Source of the DNA: Microcaldota archaeon
Lineage (GTDB): Archaea; Micrarchaeota; Micrarchaeia; Micrarchaeales; Micrarchaeaceae
Assembly: GCA_021821445.1 (NCBI GenBank)
Contig: JAKACK010000005.1
Span: 1-45,380 of the forward strand
DNA: 45,380 bases
Direction of reading: 5' to 3'
Position 1 is the first letter of the stretch. Every line of letters starts with the position of its first letter. The notes under the pieces were generated by a model that was not told where the DNA came from, did no database searches, and worked only from the letters and a program-made list of their open reading frames with translations. A program made the position numbers and the translations under genes. Positions 34,831 through 41,632 of the stretch are shown one piece after another.

Positions 34831-35904
34831 ATGGACATTGAAGATAAAATAAAGATAGTCAATAGTATTGCGCAGGAAGTTATAACTGAAGATGAACTTA
34901 GAGAGTTATTTGAAACTAATGACCACCCAGTTGCTTATGATGGATTTGAACCATCAGGATTAGCTCCAATGCATTTTGGTGTTTATAGAGCTAAAACAAT
35001 CAAAAAACTTATGAAAACAGGTATAAAATTCAATGCTTATATAGCAGATTATTTTGCCTTTATAAATAATAAAATGGGAGGAGATATTGACCGCATAAAA
35101 GATGTTGGAAGATATTTTATAGAAGTTTGGAAGGCATCAGGTCTTGATGTAAACATAATATGGTCAAGTGACTTAATGAAAGATCCTTCTTATTGGGATA
35201 GATTTTTGAAGATAGGCAGATCTGTTTCTTTAGATAGGGCACATAGGGCTATTACAATAATGGGCAGAAAAGAGGGAGATAAATTAGATACAGCCCAGCT
35301 TTTCTATCCTATAATGCAAGTAACAGATATATTTCAAATGGATGTTGATATATGTCAGCTTGGAATTGATCAGAGAAAAGCTAACATACTGGCAAGAGAA
35401 ACTGCAAAAAAGTTTGGATGGAAAGTTCCGGTTGCTGTACACCACCCATATTTGTTAGGACTAAAAGGAGCTCCTTCTAATCTCTTGCAAATGAGTGAAG
35501 AGGAAGGAATGCAGTATAAAATGTCTAAGTCTAATCCAAAAAATTCTATTTTTATACATGACACATACGATGAGATAAAGAAAAAAATAAACTCTGCCTA
35601 TTGTCCTGAAAGAATAATTGATGGAAATCCAATATTCAATTATTTGGATAAAATAGTAATTGATGATAAGGATGAACCACTGAGTATAGATAGGCCTGAA
35701 AAGTTTGGAGGAATTATAGAGGTAGAAAATTATAAAGAATTAGTAAAATACTATGAAGAAGGTAAAATACATCCAGTAGACATAAAAGAATTTACCACTG
35801 AAAAACTTGAAGAGCTCATAAAGCCAATCAGAGAACATTTTGAAAAGAATAAAGAGGCTAAGGAGCTATATGAAAAAGTAAAAAGTTATCAAATAACTAG
35901 ATAA
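34831..35904 (+). CDS. tyrS: tyrosyl-tRNA synthetase (archaeal type)
   Basis: 357 residues, class I synthetase. The HIGH-equivalent is in PSGLAPMHFGVYRA (about 42-55), the Tyr-binding region includes YPIMQVTDIFQMDVDICQLGIDQRKANILARE, and the KMSKS loop reads YKMSKSNPKNSIFIHD. The archaeal/eukaryotic length and absence of an S4 domain fit. ATG start with no clear ribosome binding site but a TATA-like stretch (34775-34800) upstream. Convergent with the C39-like gene. Confidence 0.94.
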   Translation: MDIEDKIKIVNSIAQEVITEDELRELFETNDHPVAYDGFEPSGLAPMHFGVYRAKTIKKLMKTGIKFNAYIADYFAFINNKMGGDIDRIKDVGRYFIEVWKASGLDVNIIWSSDLMKDPSYWDRFLKIGRSVSLDRAHRAITIMGRKEGDKLDTAQLFYPIMQVTDIFQMDVDICQLGIDQRKANILARETAKKFGWKVPVAVHHPYLLGLKGAPSNLLQMSEEEGMQYKMSKSNPKNSIFIHDTYDEIKKKINSAYCPERIIDGNPIFNYLDKIVIDDKDEPLSIDRPEKFGGIIEVENYKELVKYYEEGKIHPVDIKEFTTEKLEELIKPIREHFEKNKEAKELYEKVKSYQITR

Positions 35905-35943
35905 AAAATAGGAAAATAAAGTTTATAAAATTTAAATGATAAT

Positions 35944-36669
35944 TCAAGCTTTAACCTTTTTTGGTTTTACTTTGGTCTCTTTTTGAGAGTTATCTTTAAT
36001 TTTTATTGCTTTAACCAATACCATATAATTTTCTCCTTCATAACCTAATGAATCTGCTAATGTACTAGGCTCCATTGCTAGAATGCTATCTGAATAAGAA
36101 TCATTTATATAAAACGTATCCTCATCATATCCTTTTATAACTACCCATTGCGGAGATGGGGTAGATTGGCTTGAATTTAATGTACTTGAATTTACTAGTA
36201 CTATTGGTATATAACTATCACTCATATATTTCTTTATTGTATTTATAGTTACGTTACCTTTTCTTTCTTCAACATTATATTGTTTTATTTTCTCTTTAAT
36301 TTCATTGAATGCAGATTCAAGAGCATCTAAATTTATACCCTCATAAACTGCTATTTTTCTTTCATATCCTAAATCTTTTATGTTAGTACTTATTATAGTA
36401 GGTTTTGCACCTCTTTTTGCTAAAGCATATGCGATACCATATCTTGATCCATGCCATACACTACCGTATACTGTTTCATTCCAAATGATGAATTCATCAT
36501 CTTTTGATATCTTATAATTTTGATTAAGATATCTTAAAACCATCATTACGGATGCAGCAGAACTAGTGAACTCCTCTGATTGCCCATATAATGCAATCTC
36601 GTACATTTTAGTTTTTTTAATTGGTTTATTTGATGTTGATTTAGTACCTTTCTGATTTTTTACTTTCAT
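35944..36669 (-). CDS. C39-like peptidase-fold protein, apparently catalytically inactive
   Basis: 241 residues. After a basic N-tail it follows the C39-like domain: GQSEEFTSSAASVMMVLRYL aligns with QTTEFTCGPAALMMAMAAL, SRYGIAYALAKRG with PYGLALAAHRRG, and PQWVVIKGYDEDTFYINDS with PHWVVVTGFDDRFVYVHDP. The catalytic Cys is Ser36 (codon 36562-36564) and the catalytic His is Gln. The overall fold seems kept, so a binding role is likely (inference). ATG start with AGGTGA upstream. Upstream of tRNA-Leu in orientation terms, same strand. Confidence 0.7.
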   Translation of the reverse strand: MKVKNQKGTKSTSNKPIKKTKMYEIALYGQSEEFTSSAASVMMVLRYLNQNYKISKDDEFIIWNETVYGSVWHGSRYGIAYALAKRGAKPTIISTNIKDLGYERKIAVYEGINLDALESAFNEIKEKIKQYNVEERKGNVTINTIKKYMSDSYIPIVLVNSSTLNSSQSTPSPQWVVIKGYDEDTFYINDSYSDSILAMEPSTLADSLGYEGENYMVLVKAIKIKDNSQKETKVKPKKVKA

Positions 36670-36714
36670 TTTTTCACCTAAGGTTTATAATAAACCCATA
36701 TCCACATCGATCAG

Positions 36715-36812
36715 TGCAGGGAGGGAGATTTGTTCTTATTATTTGAACTCCCGCAGACCTAAGTCAATGGATCTTGAGTCCATCGCGTTTGACCAAGCTC
36801 CGCCATCCCTGC
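36715..36812 (-). tRNA. tRNA-Leu(CAA) with T-loop intron
   Basis: Minus strand: acceptor GCAGGGA/TCCCTGC, long variable arm as expected for Leu, anticodon stem ATGGA/TCCAT closing loop CTCAAGA (anticodon CAA), discriminator A. The T-stem GGGAG/CTCCC encloses a 20-nt loop instead of 7; removing 13 nt leaves TTCAAAT. No CCA encoded. Confidence 0.9.
36729..36741 (-). other. putative T-loop intron of tRNA-Leu (13 nt, ends ambiguous)
   Basis: The loop begins TTC-AAAT and ends AAC-AAAT, so AAAT is repeated at both ends and the splice point can slide by four positions without changing the product TTCAAAT. GTTC (from the last stem base) and GAAC can pair to give a relaxed bulge-helix-loop with AAA next to both cut sites. 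Confidence 0.7.
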
Positions 36813-36971
36813 ATAATATATATAATTAAAGCTTGTATTTTTCATAATAATATAACATTATTAGTATTTATAATTTACTATAGAGTATTTAAGGTTAATT
36901 CTATGCTTTAACTCTATGAATGCGAAGTCCCATTTCCTAAGAGATAGGATGAAAGTTGGTAGAAATTATAT

Positions 36972-37424
36972 TTACCTTTTATAAATTCCCATATAAGAGG
37001 ATAATTTTTCAAGATTTGAAGCAATTTCATATGCCCTTTTAACACTTATTTCATCTTCATTTATAAATGACTTTTGTAGATATAAGTTAAAAAAATATCT
37101 ATGAGGTTTATCGCCTTTTGGAGGACAGGAACCTCCGTATCCTATTTTTCCAAAATCATTTTTTCCTTGATAAAATCCCTCCTTTGTAATTTTTTTATTT
37201 TCAATGCTCTTACTTATAACTCCTGATTTGGAATTTATGTTATATATTACCCAATGTGTAAACAATCCCACAGGTGCATCGGGATCATTCATTATTATCA
37301 TATAGTATTTTTCTGGTGATGCATCTACTATTTTTATTTCTGGTGAGATATCTTTCCCATCACAACTATATTCTTCAGGTATATTTTCATTTTCTTTAAA
37401 TGCGCTTATCTCAATTTTTTCCAT
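36972..37424 (-). CDS. PEBP / YbhB family protein
   Basis: About 150 residues of the phosphatidylethanolamine-binding/Raf-kinase-inhibitor-like family: DISPEIKI, MIIMNDPDAPVGLFTHWVIYNI (the DPDAP...HW motif) and GYGGSCPPKGDKPHRYFFNLY (the GY.GP.PP.G..HRY motif). Cytosolic; ligand and role in archaea unknown. The ATG at 37424 has GGTAAAA before it; an in-frame GTG at 37433 abuts the K+ channel stop. Operon with the channel gene. Confidence 0.9.
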   Translation of the reverse strand: MEKIEISAFKENENIPEEYSCDGKDISPEIKIVDASPEKYYMIIMNDPDAPVGLFTHWVIYNINSKSGVISKSIENKKITKEGFYQGKNDFGKIGYGGSCPPKGDKPHRYFFNLYLQKSFINEDEISVKRAYEIASNLEKLSSYMGIYKR

Positions 37425-37433
37425 TTTTACCAC

Positions 37434-38189
37434 TCATCCCTTATATTTCAAATTATTAATTATACTGACCGCAACCAAAGAACTTGGGTTAAGAATAGTA
37501 CAATTGCTCGGAAGATTTAGATCTACAAAACGTTTTTCAGCTTCTGGTGAATGCACTATTATTATTTTATCTGCTTCTTTTGAAAGAGAGCTTACAATCA
37601 AAAAAGTATAAAGCAAAATAGAGCTATTTGATACATCTATTATTATCTCAGATGCTTTATCTAGTAAGAATTTCTTCATCTCTTCTTCGGAAGTTATATC
37701 TGCATTAAATACTCTATAATTTAACTCCTTTAATTTTTCTGATTCTGTTTCATCAGAAGTTATTATTATAAAATTACGATTTATTTTTTTTAAGTTTTCT
37801 GCTAAAACGAGATTTACTGAATCAGTTCCTATCAGAACTATATGATTTTTAAGGAATTTTTTTTCTAAACCTGATAACCTTCCAGATAATTTATCCATTC
37901 TCTCTTTCATAACTTCACCTGAGATTAAACTTAAAGCCCCTATGAATATACCAAATCCAAATATTATTAAGACTATTACAAACTCTTTTCCAAGATAAGT
38001 AACTGGTACCATGTCGCCATATCCAACTGTAGATAAGGTGGTAACTGTAAAGAATATTGCATTTACTGGGTCCATTTGTACATTAAATGCGTGATAGTAA
38101 TTTCCTATAAAATAAGTGAGAATTGAACCAGATCCAATTACAGCTATTATAAGTATTACGTAAGCTATAATTTTTATAGGAAATCTCAT
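37434..38189 (-). CDS. two-TM potassium channel with regulatory Rossmann-like (RCK N-lobe) domain
   Basis: 251 residues. TM1 about 7-29, pore helix and selectivity filter TVGYGD (54-59), TM2 about 68-90, then an RCK/TrkA-N-like domain (HIVLIGTDSVNLVLAENL, about 116-133, to the end). As in MthK the phosphate-binding GxGxxG is absent (GTDSVN here). The RCK C-lobe is missing, so it is shorter than MthK (about 336 aa). The filter predicts K+ selectivity. ATG start. Stop next to the PEBP gene. Confidence 0.9.
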   Translation of the reverse strand: MRFPIKIIAYVILIIAVIGSGSILTYFIGNYYHAFNVQMDPVNAIFFTVTTLSTVGYGDMVPVTYLGKEFVIVLIIFGFGIFIGALSLISGEVMKERMDKLSGRLSGLEKKFLKNHIVLIGTDSVNLVLAENLKKINRNFIIITSDETESEKLKELNYRVFNADITSEEEMKKFLLDKASEIIIDVSNSSILLYTFLIVSSLSKEADKIIIVHSPEAEKRFVDLNLPSNCTILNPSSLVAVSIINNLKYKG

Positions 38190-38346
38190 TTATACCTATA
38201 AATTATAGGCTTTACTTTATTTTAAACTTTTGTTTATTTATTAATTTATAAATTAATTTTTTATTTCATAAATGATTACAATAAATAACATCAAATAAAT
38301 TTTTTAAGAAATAAGTGTTTTTATTGTTTAATGTAAATGTTAGCTG

Positions 38347-39618
38347 ATGATTAATATGACAACAGACAATGAAATCTTAGATGCACATAAAATAAACCAC
38401 GGAAAAATAGAAATGGTACCAAAGGTTATGCTTGAATCAAAGCAGGATTTATCAATACATTATACTCCAGGAGTTGCTGTTGTATGTAATGCGATAAAAA
38501 ATGATAGGGATTTGGTATATGAGTACACAAACAAGGGTAATCTTGTAGGTATAATATCTGATGGTACTAGAATATTAGGTTTAGGAAAGATAGGACCAGA
38601 AGCAGGATTGCCAGTTATGGAAGGAAAATCAGTTTTATTCAAAAGATTTGGAGGTGTAGATGCAATACCTATGTGTATTGGAACGACAGATGAAGAGGAA
38701 ATAATAAAATTTGTAGAAAATATATCCCCAACTTTGGGAGGTATAAATATAGAGGATATTGAATCACCAAAATCTTTTAGGATAGTCGATAAATTAACAG
38801 AAAAATTAGATATACCTGTACTTCATGATGATCAGCAAGGAACAGCAATGGTTATACTTGCAGGAATTATAAATTCATTGAAGCTCGCAAATAAGGATAT
38901 AAAAAAGGTAAAATTTGTTATAAATGGAGCAGGATCAGCTGGTATGGGGGTAGTTAGGTTACTAAAATATGCAGGTATAAACAATATCATTGTTATAGAT
39001 ACACATGGATCAATTTATAAAGGAAGAACAGAGGGTATGAATGAGTATAAGGAGGAAATTGCAGATTGCACTAATCCAAAAAAGGAAAAGGTTGATTTAA
39101 AGGAAGCTGTAAAAGGTGCAGATATCCTTATAGGTTTATCAAAACCAAATGTCTTTACTGAGGATCTTATAAAATCTATGGCAGATAAACCAATAGTATT
39201 TGCTCTTGCAAATCCTGTTCCTGAAATAGATTATGAAACAGCAAAAAAAGCAGGAGCATTCATAGTTGCAACCGGTAGGAGTGATACACCTAATCAGGTA
39301 AACAATCTATTAGGATTTCCTGGTATAATGAGAGGTTTGCTTGATGCTAGAGCTAAAAAAGTAACTTATAGCATAATATATAACGCAGCTCTTGCATTAG
39401 CAGATGCTGTTGGAGATAAATTATCTGTTGATTATATATTACCAACACTTGAAAACCATTCTGAAAGTACAAAAATGTTTGAGAAGATTGCATATGCGGT
39501 TGCAGAAACGGCAGTTAATGAGGATAATTCAAAGATAAAAGATATTAACCTTATAAAAAAAGAGATCTCAAGAAATATGGAAAGAAATGTTAACTTGCAT
39601 AAAAATAGAATAATCTAA
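38347..39618 (+). CDS. malic enzyme (malate dehydrogenase, oxaloacetate-decarboxylating)
   Basis: Converts malate to pyruvate and CO2 with reduction of NAD(P)+. 423 residues, the short bacterial/archaeal form. Conserved: SIHYTPGVAVVC (catalytic Tyr), GLGKIGPEAGLPVMEGKSVLFKRFGGVDA (catalytic Lys), NIEDIESP (metal-binding acids), HDDQQGTA, and the Rossmann NGAGSAGMGVVRLL. A second in-frame ATG at 38356 follows TGATGA and may be the real start. It provides the main carbon-metabolism function seen in this window. Confidence 0.93.
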   Translation: MINMTTDNEILDAHKINHGKIEMVPKVMLESKQDLSIHYTPGVAVVCNAIKNDRDLVYEYTNKGNLVGIISDGTRILGLGKIGPEAGLPVMEGKSVLFKRFGGVDAIPMCIGTTDEEEIIKFVENISPTLGGINIEDIESPKSFRIVDKLTEKLDIPVLHDDQQGTAMVILAGIINSLKLANKDIKKVKFVINGAGSAGMGVVRLLKYAGINNIIVIDTHGSIYKGRTEGMNEYKEEIADCTNPKKEKVDLKEAVKGADILIGLSKPNVFTEDLIKSMADKPIVFALANPVPEIDYETAKKAGAFIVATGRSDTPNQVNNLLGFPGIMRGLLDARAKKVTYSIIYNAALALADAVGDKLSVDYILPTLENHSESTKMFEKIAYAVAETAVNEDNSKIKDINLIKKEISRNMERNVNLHKNRII

Positions 39619-39640
39619 TTTTTTCCTTTTTTCCCTATTT

Positions 39641-39734
39641 TTTAGTTTACCTCAATAAAATTCATATTTAAATGTTTCGTTTTATAATTTAGTTTACCTC
39701 AATAAAATTCATATTTAAATGTTTCGTTTTATAA
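39641..39734. repeat. perfect 47-bp tandem direct repeat (two copies)
   Basis: Copies 39641-39687 and 39688-39734 are identical and abut without spacer. Each begins TTTAGTTTACCTCAATAAAA, includes the TATA-like ATTTAAATG and ends GTTTCGTTTTATAA. No coding potential. A recent duplication; if the ATTTAAATG acts as a TATA box, the promoter is doubled. Confidence 0.95.
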
Positions 39735-39846
39735 AACACTTGAATAATATATTTTTAACGACTATAAATTTTAATTTTTAGGTAAAATGTTTAGATAATA
39801 GTTCATATTTATGTAAAAGCTAAAAATTAAATTTAAACGTATGCAT

Positions 39847-39860
39847 AAACCTTTATATAC
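39847..39860 (+). promoter_or_regulatory. TATA element of candidate RNA
   Basis: AAACCTTTATATAC is a good match to an archaeal TATA box with A-rich BRE-side sequence. It predicts a start near 39880 on the plus strand. Confidence 0.5.
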
Positions 39861-39880
39861 AAAAAGAGCGTATATTATTA

Positions 39881-39955
39881 TGTGCGTGTTTTAACACCAC
39901 ACCATATCCACCCCGCATGCGTTGTGCATGCGGATCATGATTACTATTTTTATAA
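39881..39955 (+). ncRNA. candidate small structured RNA
   Basis: A locally GC-rich stretch in a very AT-rich intergenic region. It starts about 25 nt after a TATA element. It can fold into two hairpins: a short one (GTG with GTGT / ACAC with CAC, 39882-39902) and a strong one (CCGCATGC 39913-39920 with GCATGCGG 39926-39933, 5-nt loop), and ends in TATTTTTATA, terminator-like. No known RNA family recognised; no C/D or H/ACA boxes seen. Both ends are inferred. Confidence 0.45.
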
Positions 39956-40078
39956 AATAACTTGTATAATCTATTACCCATAATTTGTAACTCGTTAATT
40001 AGGAATTATCCAAACATGGTTGTTTCCGTAAATGTAATTTACACTTTTTTAAAAAATTAGAATTTAAATATTAAAAAA

Positions 40079-40165
40079 TGGACTCTGCGGGATTTTCATA
40101 TAAATATTTTGAACCCGCAACCTCCTGCATGCCATGCAGGCGCGCTACCGTTGTGCCAAGAGCCC
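40079..40165 (-). tRNA. tRNA-Ala(GGC) with T-loop intron
   Basis: Minus strand: acceptor GGGCTCT/AGAGTCC including the G3-U70 wobble that marks tRNA-Ala, anticodon stem CCTGC/GCAGG closing loop ATGGCAT (anticodon GGC), discriminator A. The T-stem GCGGG/CCCGC encloses 22 nt rather than 7; removing 15 nt leaves TTCAAAT. No CCA encoded. It lies 18 nt after the LSm stop, so it may be transcribed with the LSm-RNA polymerase operon. Confidence 0.92.
40093..40107 (-). other. T-loop intron of tRNA-Ala (15 nt)
   Basis: The extended T-loop folds as a textbook bulge-helix-bulge: helix TTCA/TGAA (4 pairs), 5' bulge AAA, 3' bulge AAT, with TATTTATA as the inner part. Cutting after the second base of each bulge removes exactly these 15 nt and leaves the canonical T-loop TTCAAAT. 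Confidence 0.85.
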
Positions 40166-40183
40166 ATAAAGATAAAAAAAGAA

Positions 40184-40465
40184 TCAAGTATGATCTGGAG
40201 CTTCTACAGGTGAAACAAATATTATATTGCCTCCTCTCAATAGTATGAGTCCGAGCTTTGTCTTTACTTCTCCACTGGAGTCAAGCTCTTCGGCATTAAC
40301 TATTACAAGATTCATGTGTGCATCAAAAGATGTTATCTTTCCTCTTATATTCACACTATTTTTAAGCCTTATAAGTACCTGCTTTCCTATGGATTTATTT
40401 AGAATATCAAAAGGTCTCTCTTGTGTTAGGTTCATATTCATATTATTCATATTTTCGTTCATCAT
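40184..40465 (-). CDS. Sm-like (LSm) RNA-binding protein
   Basis: 93 residues. A Met/Asn-rich head (MMNENMNNMNMNLTQ) precedes the Sm fold: RPFDILNKSIGKQVLIRLKNSVNIRGKITSFDAHMNLVIVNAEE (Sm1, with FDAHMN) and LGLILLRGGNIIFVSP (Sm2; RGGN for the usual RG(D/N)N). Forms rings that bind U-rich RNA. ATG start with AAGTGAG upstream. It lies 55 nt after rpoA2, at the end of the polymerase operon, then tRNA-Ala. Confidence 0.92.
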   Translation of the reverse strand: MMNENMNNMNMNLTQERPFDILNKSIGKQVLIRLKNSVNIRGKITSFDAHMNLVIVNAEELDSSGEVKTKLGLILLRGGNIIFVSPVEAPDHT

Positions 40466-40520
40466 TTGCTCACTTTACATTTTTTCATTATATATCTTTT
40501 TCAAGTAATATTTAAATATA

Positions 40521-41621
40521 TTATTCATCTGCTTTTATCTTACTCAAATCGGATTTCTTAACACCCAATTTGACCAAACCTGTACCTACTTTTATCTGCT
40601 TTCCGATCAATATGTTTTCGGTAACTCCCTTTAATGGATCTGATTCACCGAATATACTGGCGTTTACAAAGTGTTTGACTGTCTCTTCATACGCAGCTCT
40701 TGCGAATACAGAGCTCTTTGTTCCTGCTATTCCATGTCTTCCGACACCTTTAATATCTCCAGTTAAAGTCATTGAATCTGCTATCAATCCCATATGCCTG
40801 AAATTTACACGCACACCTTCATGCTCCATAGTGCTTTTTATTTCATAGGCGATGGCGTTTCTTGCAGCTTCTATTCCATATGCCTTTTGTACATCGAATA
40901 TATCAGTACTGTATATTTTATCGGATTCGACACCTTTCAGCTCCATAGCATCTGAAACGTTACTTCCGCTTGTAAATATATAGAAGGTCTCATCATCATT
41001 CTGCATGATAACCGCTTTCTTTATACCACTCAATCCAGATACCATAAAGTTCAATATGTGTATGAATGCCGTTCTGGTAGCATGTATATCTTTAGCTTTT
41101 TTATAACTGAAGAAGAGCTTGTCCTCTTTCTTTTCTATTATCACATTGCCGAATTTGTCGTTGAGCTTCTTCATCACATCGTCAACTTTCAACCCAACAT
41201 CCTTAAGTTTTGAATCGCTGAATGTTAACTCCAGTTTTGAATCTTTTAAGTTTTCTCTATGTTTTGAGATCAGATCTTTAACACGTATCTCTTGGAATCT
41301 CTTGACAAGTTTTTTAACTTCATCATAATCCTTGGCAACCTTTGGTTCAAGTGTTACTGTCATCGTTGGAGATGCCTGCTTCTTCCTACCATCAATAATT
41401 TCTATAATTCGTGGTAAACCAGATGATATGGTTGTAGCTATACCTGCACTGTGGAATGTTCTCAATACCATCTGCGTTGATGGTTCACCCATAGATTGTG
41501 CAGCTACGACACCTACTGGTTCTCCATACTCAACATCTGTATTACTTATGAAGTTTTCACCATCAATATTTACAACCTCACTTTTTACCGTAGATTCTGA
41601 AGATTTTGAATTTTTTACCAT
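40521..41621 (-). CDS. rpoA2: DNA-directed RNA polymerase subunit A''
   Basis: 366 residues, the C-terminal part of the largest subunit, split off in archaea. It starts after a hydrophilic tail with YGEPVGVVAAQSMGEPSTQMVLRTFHSAG (bridge-helix/trigger-loop region), then IIDGRKKQASPTMTV, ending with HMGLIADSMTLTGDIKGVGRHGIAGTKSSVFARAAYEETVKHF and GTGLVKLGVK. All expected conserved blocks are present. ATG start 11 nt after the rpoA1 stop. Confidence 0.96.
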   Translation of the reverse strand: MVKNSKSSESTVKSEVVNIDGENFISNTDVEYGEPVGVVAAQSMGEPSTQMVLRTFHSAGIATTISSGLPRIIEIIDGRKKQASPTMTVTLEPKVAKDYDEVKKLVKRFQEIRVKDLISKHRENLKDSKLELTFSDSKLKDVGLKVDDVMKKLNDKFGNVIIEKKEDKLFFSYKKAKDIHATRTAFIHILNFMVSGLSGIKKAVIMQNDDETFYIFTSGSNVSDAMELKGVESDKIYSTDIFDVQKAYGIEAARNAIAYEIKSTMEHEGVRVNFRHMGLIADSMTLTGDIKGVGRHGIAGTKSSVFARAAYEETVKHFVNASIFGESDPLKGVTENILIGKQIKVGTGLVKLGVKKSDLSKIKADE

Positions 41622-41632
41622 TTAAATACACC

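Larger units (their letters stand above)
39619..40078. other. 460-nt gene-poor region with repeat and candidate RNA
   Basis: Between malic enzyme and tRNA-Ala there is no convincing ORF. It holds a perfect tandem repeat (39641-39734), a strong TATA element (39847-39860) and a locally GC-rich stretch with hairpins (about 39881-39955), each listed separately. The rest (39960-40078) is plain AT-rich sequence. Confidence 0.6.

Noticed and set aside
36914-36981. Small ORF (22 codons) between tRNA-Leu and the PEBP gene
   Set aside because: It overlaps the end of the PEBP gene on the opposite strand and has no ribosome binding site or recognisable sequence.
39888-39938. Minus-strand 15-codon ORF (MIRMHNACGVDMVWC) within the candidate RNA
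   Set aside because: It lies opposite the GC-rich hairpin, opposes the clear plus-strand TATA element and has no ribosome binding site; more likely a by-product of the hairpin.
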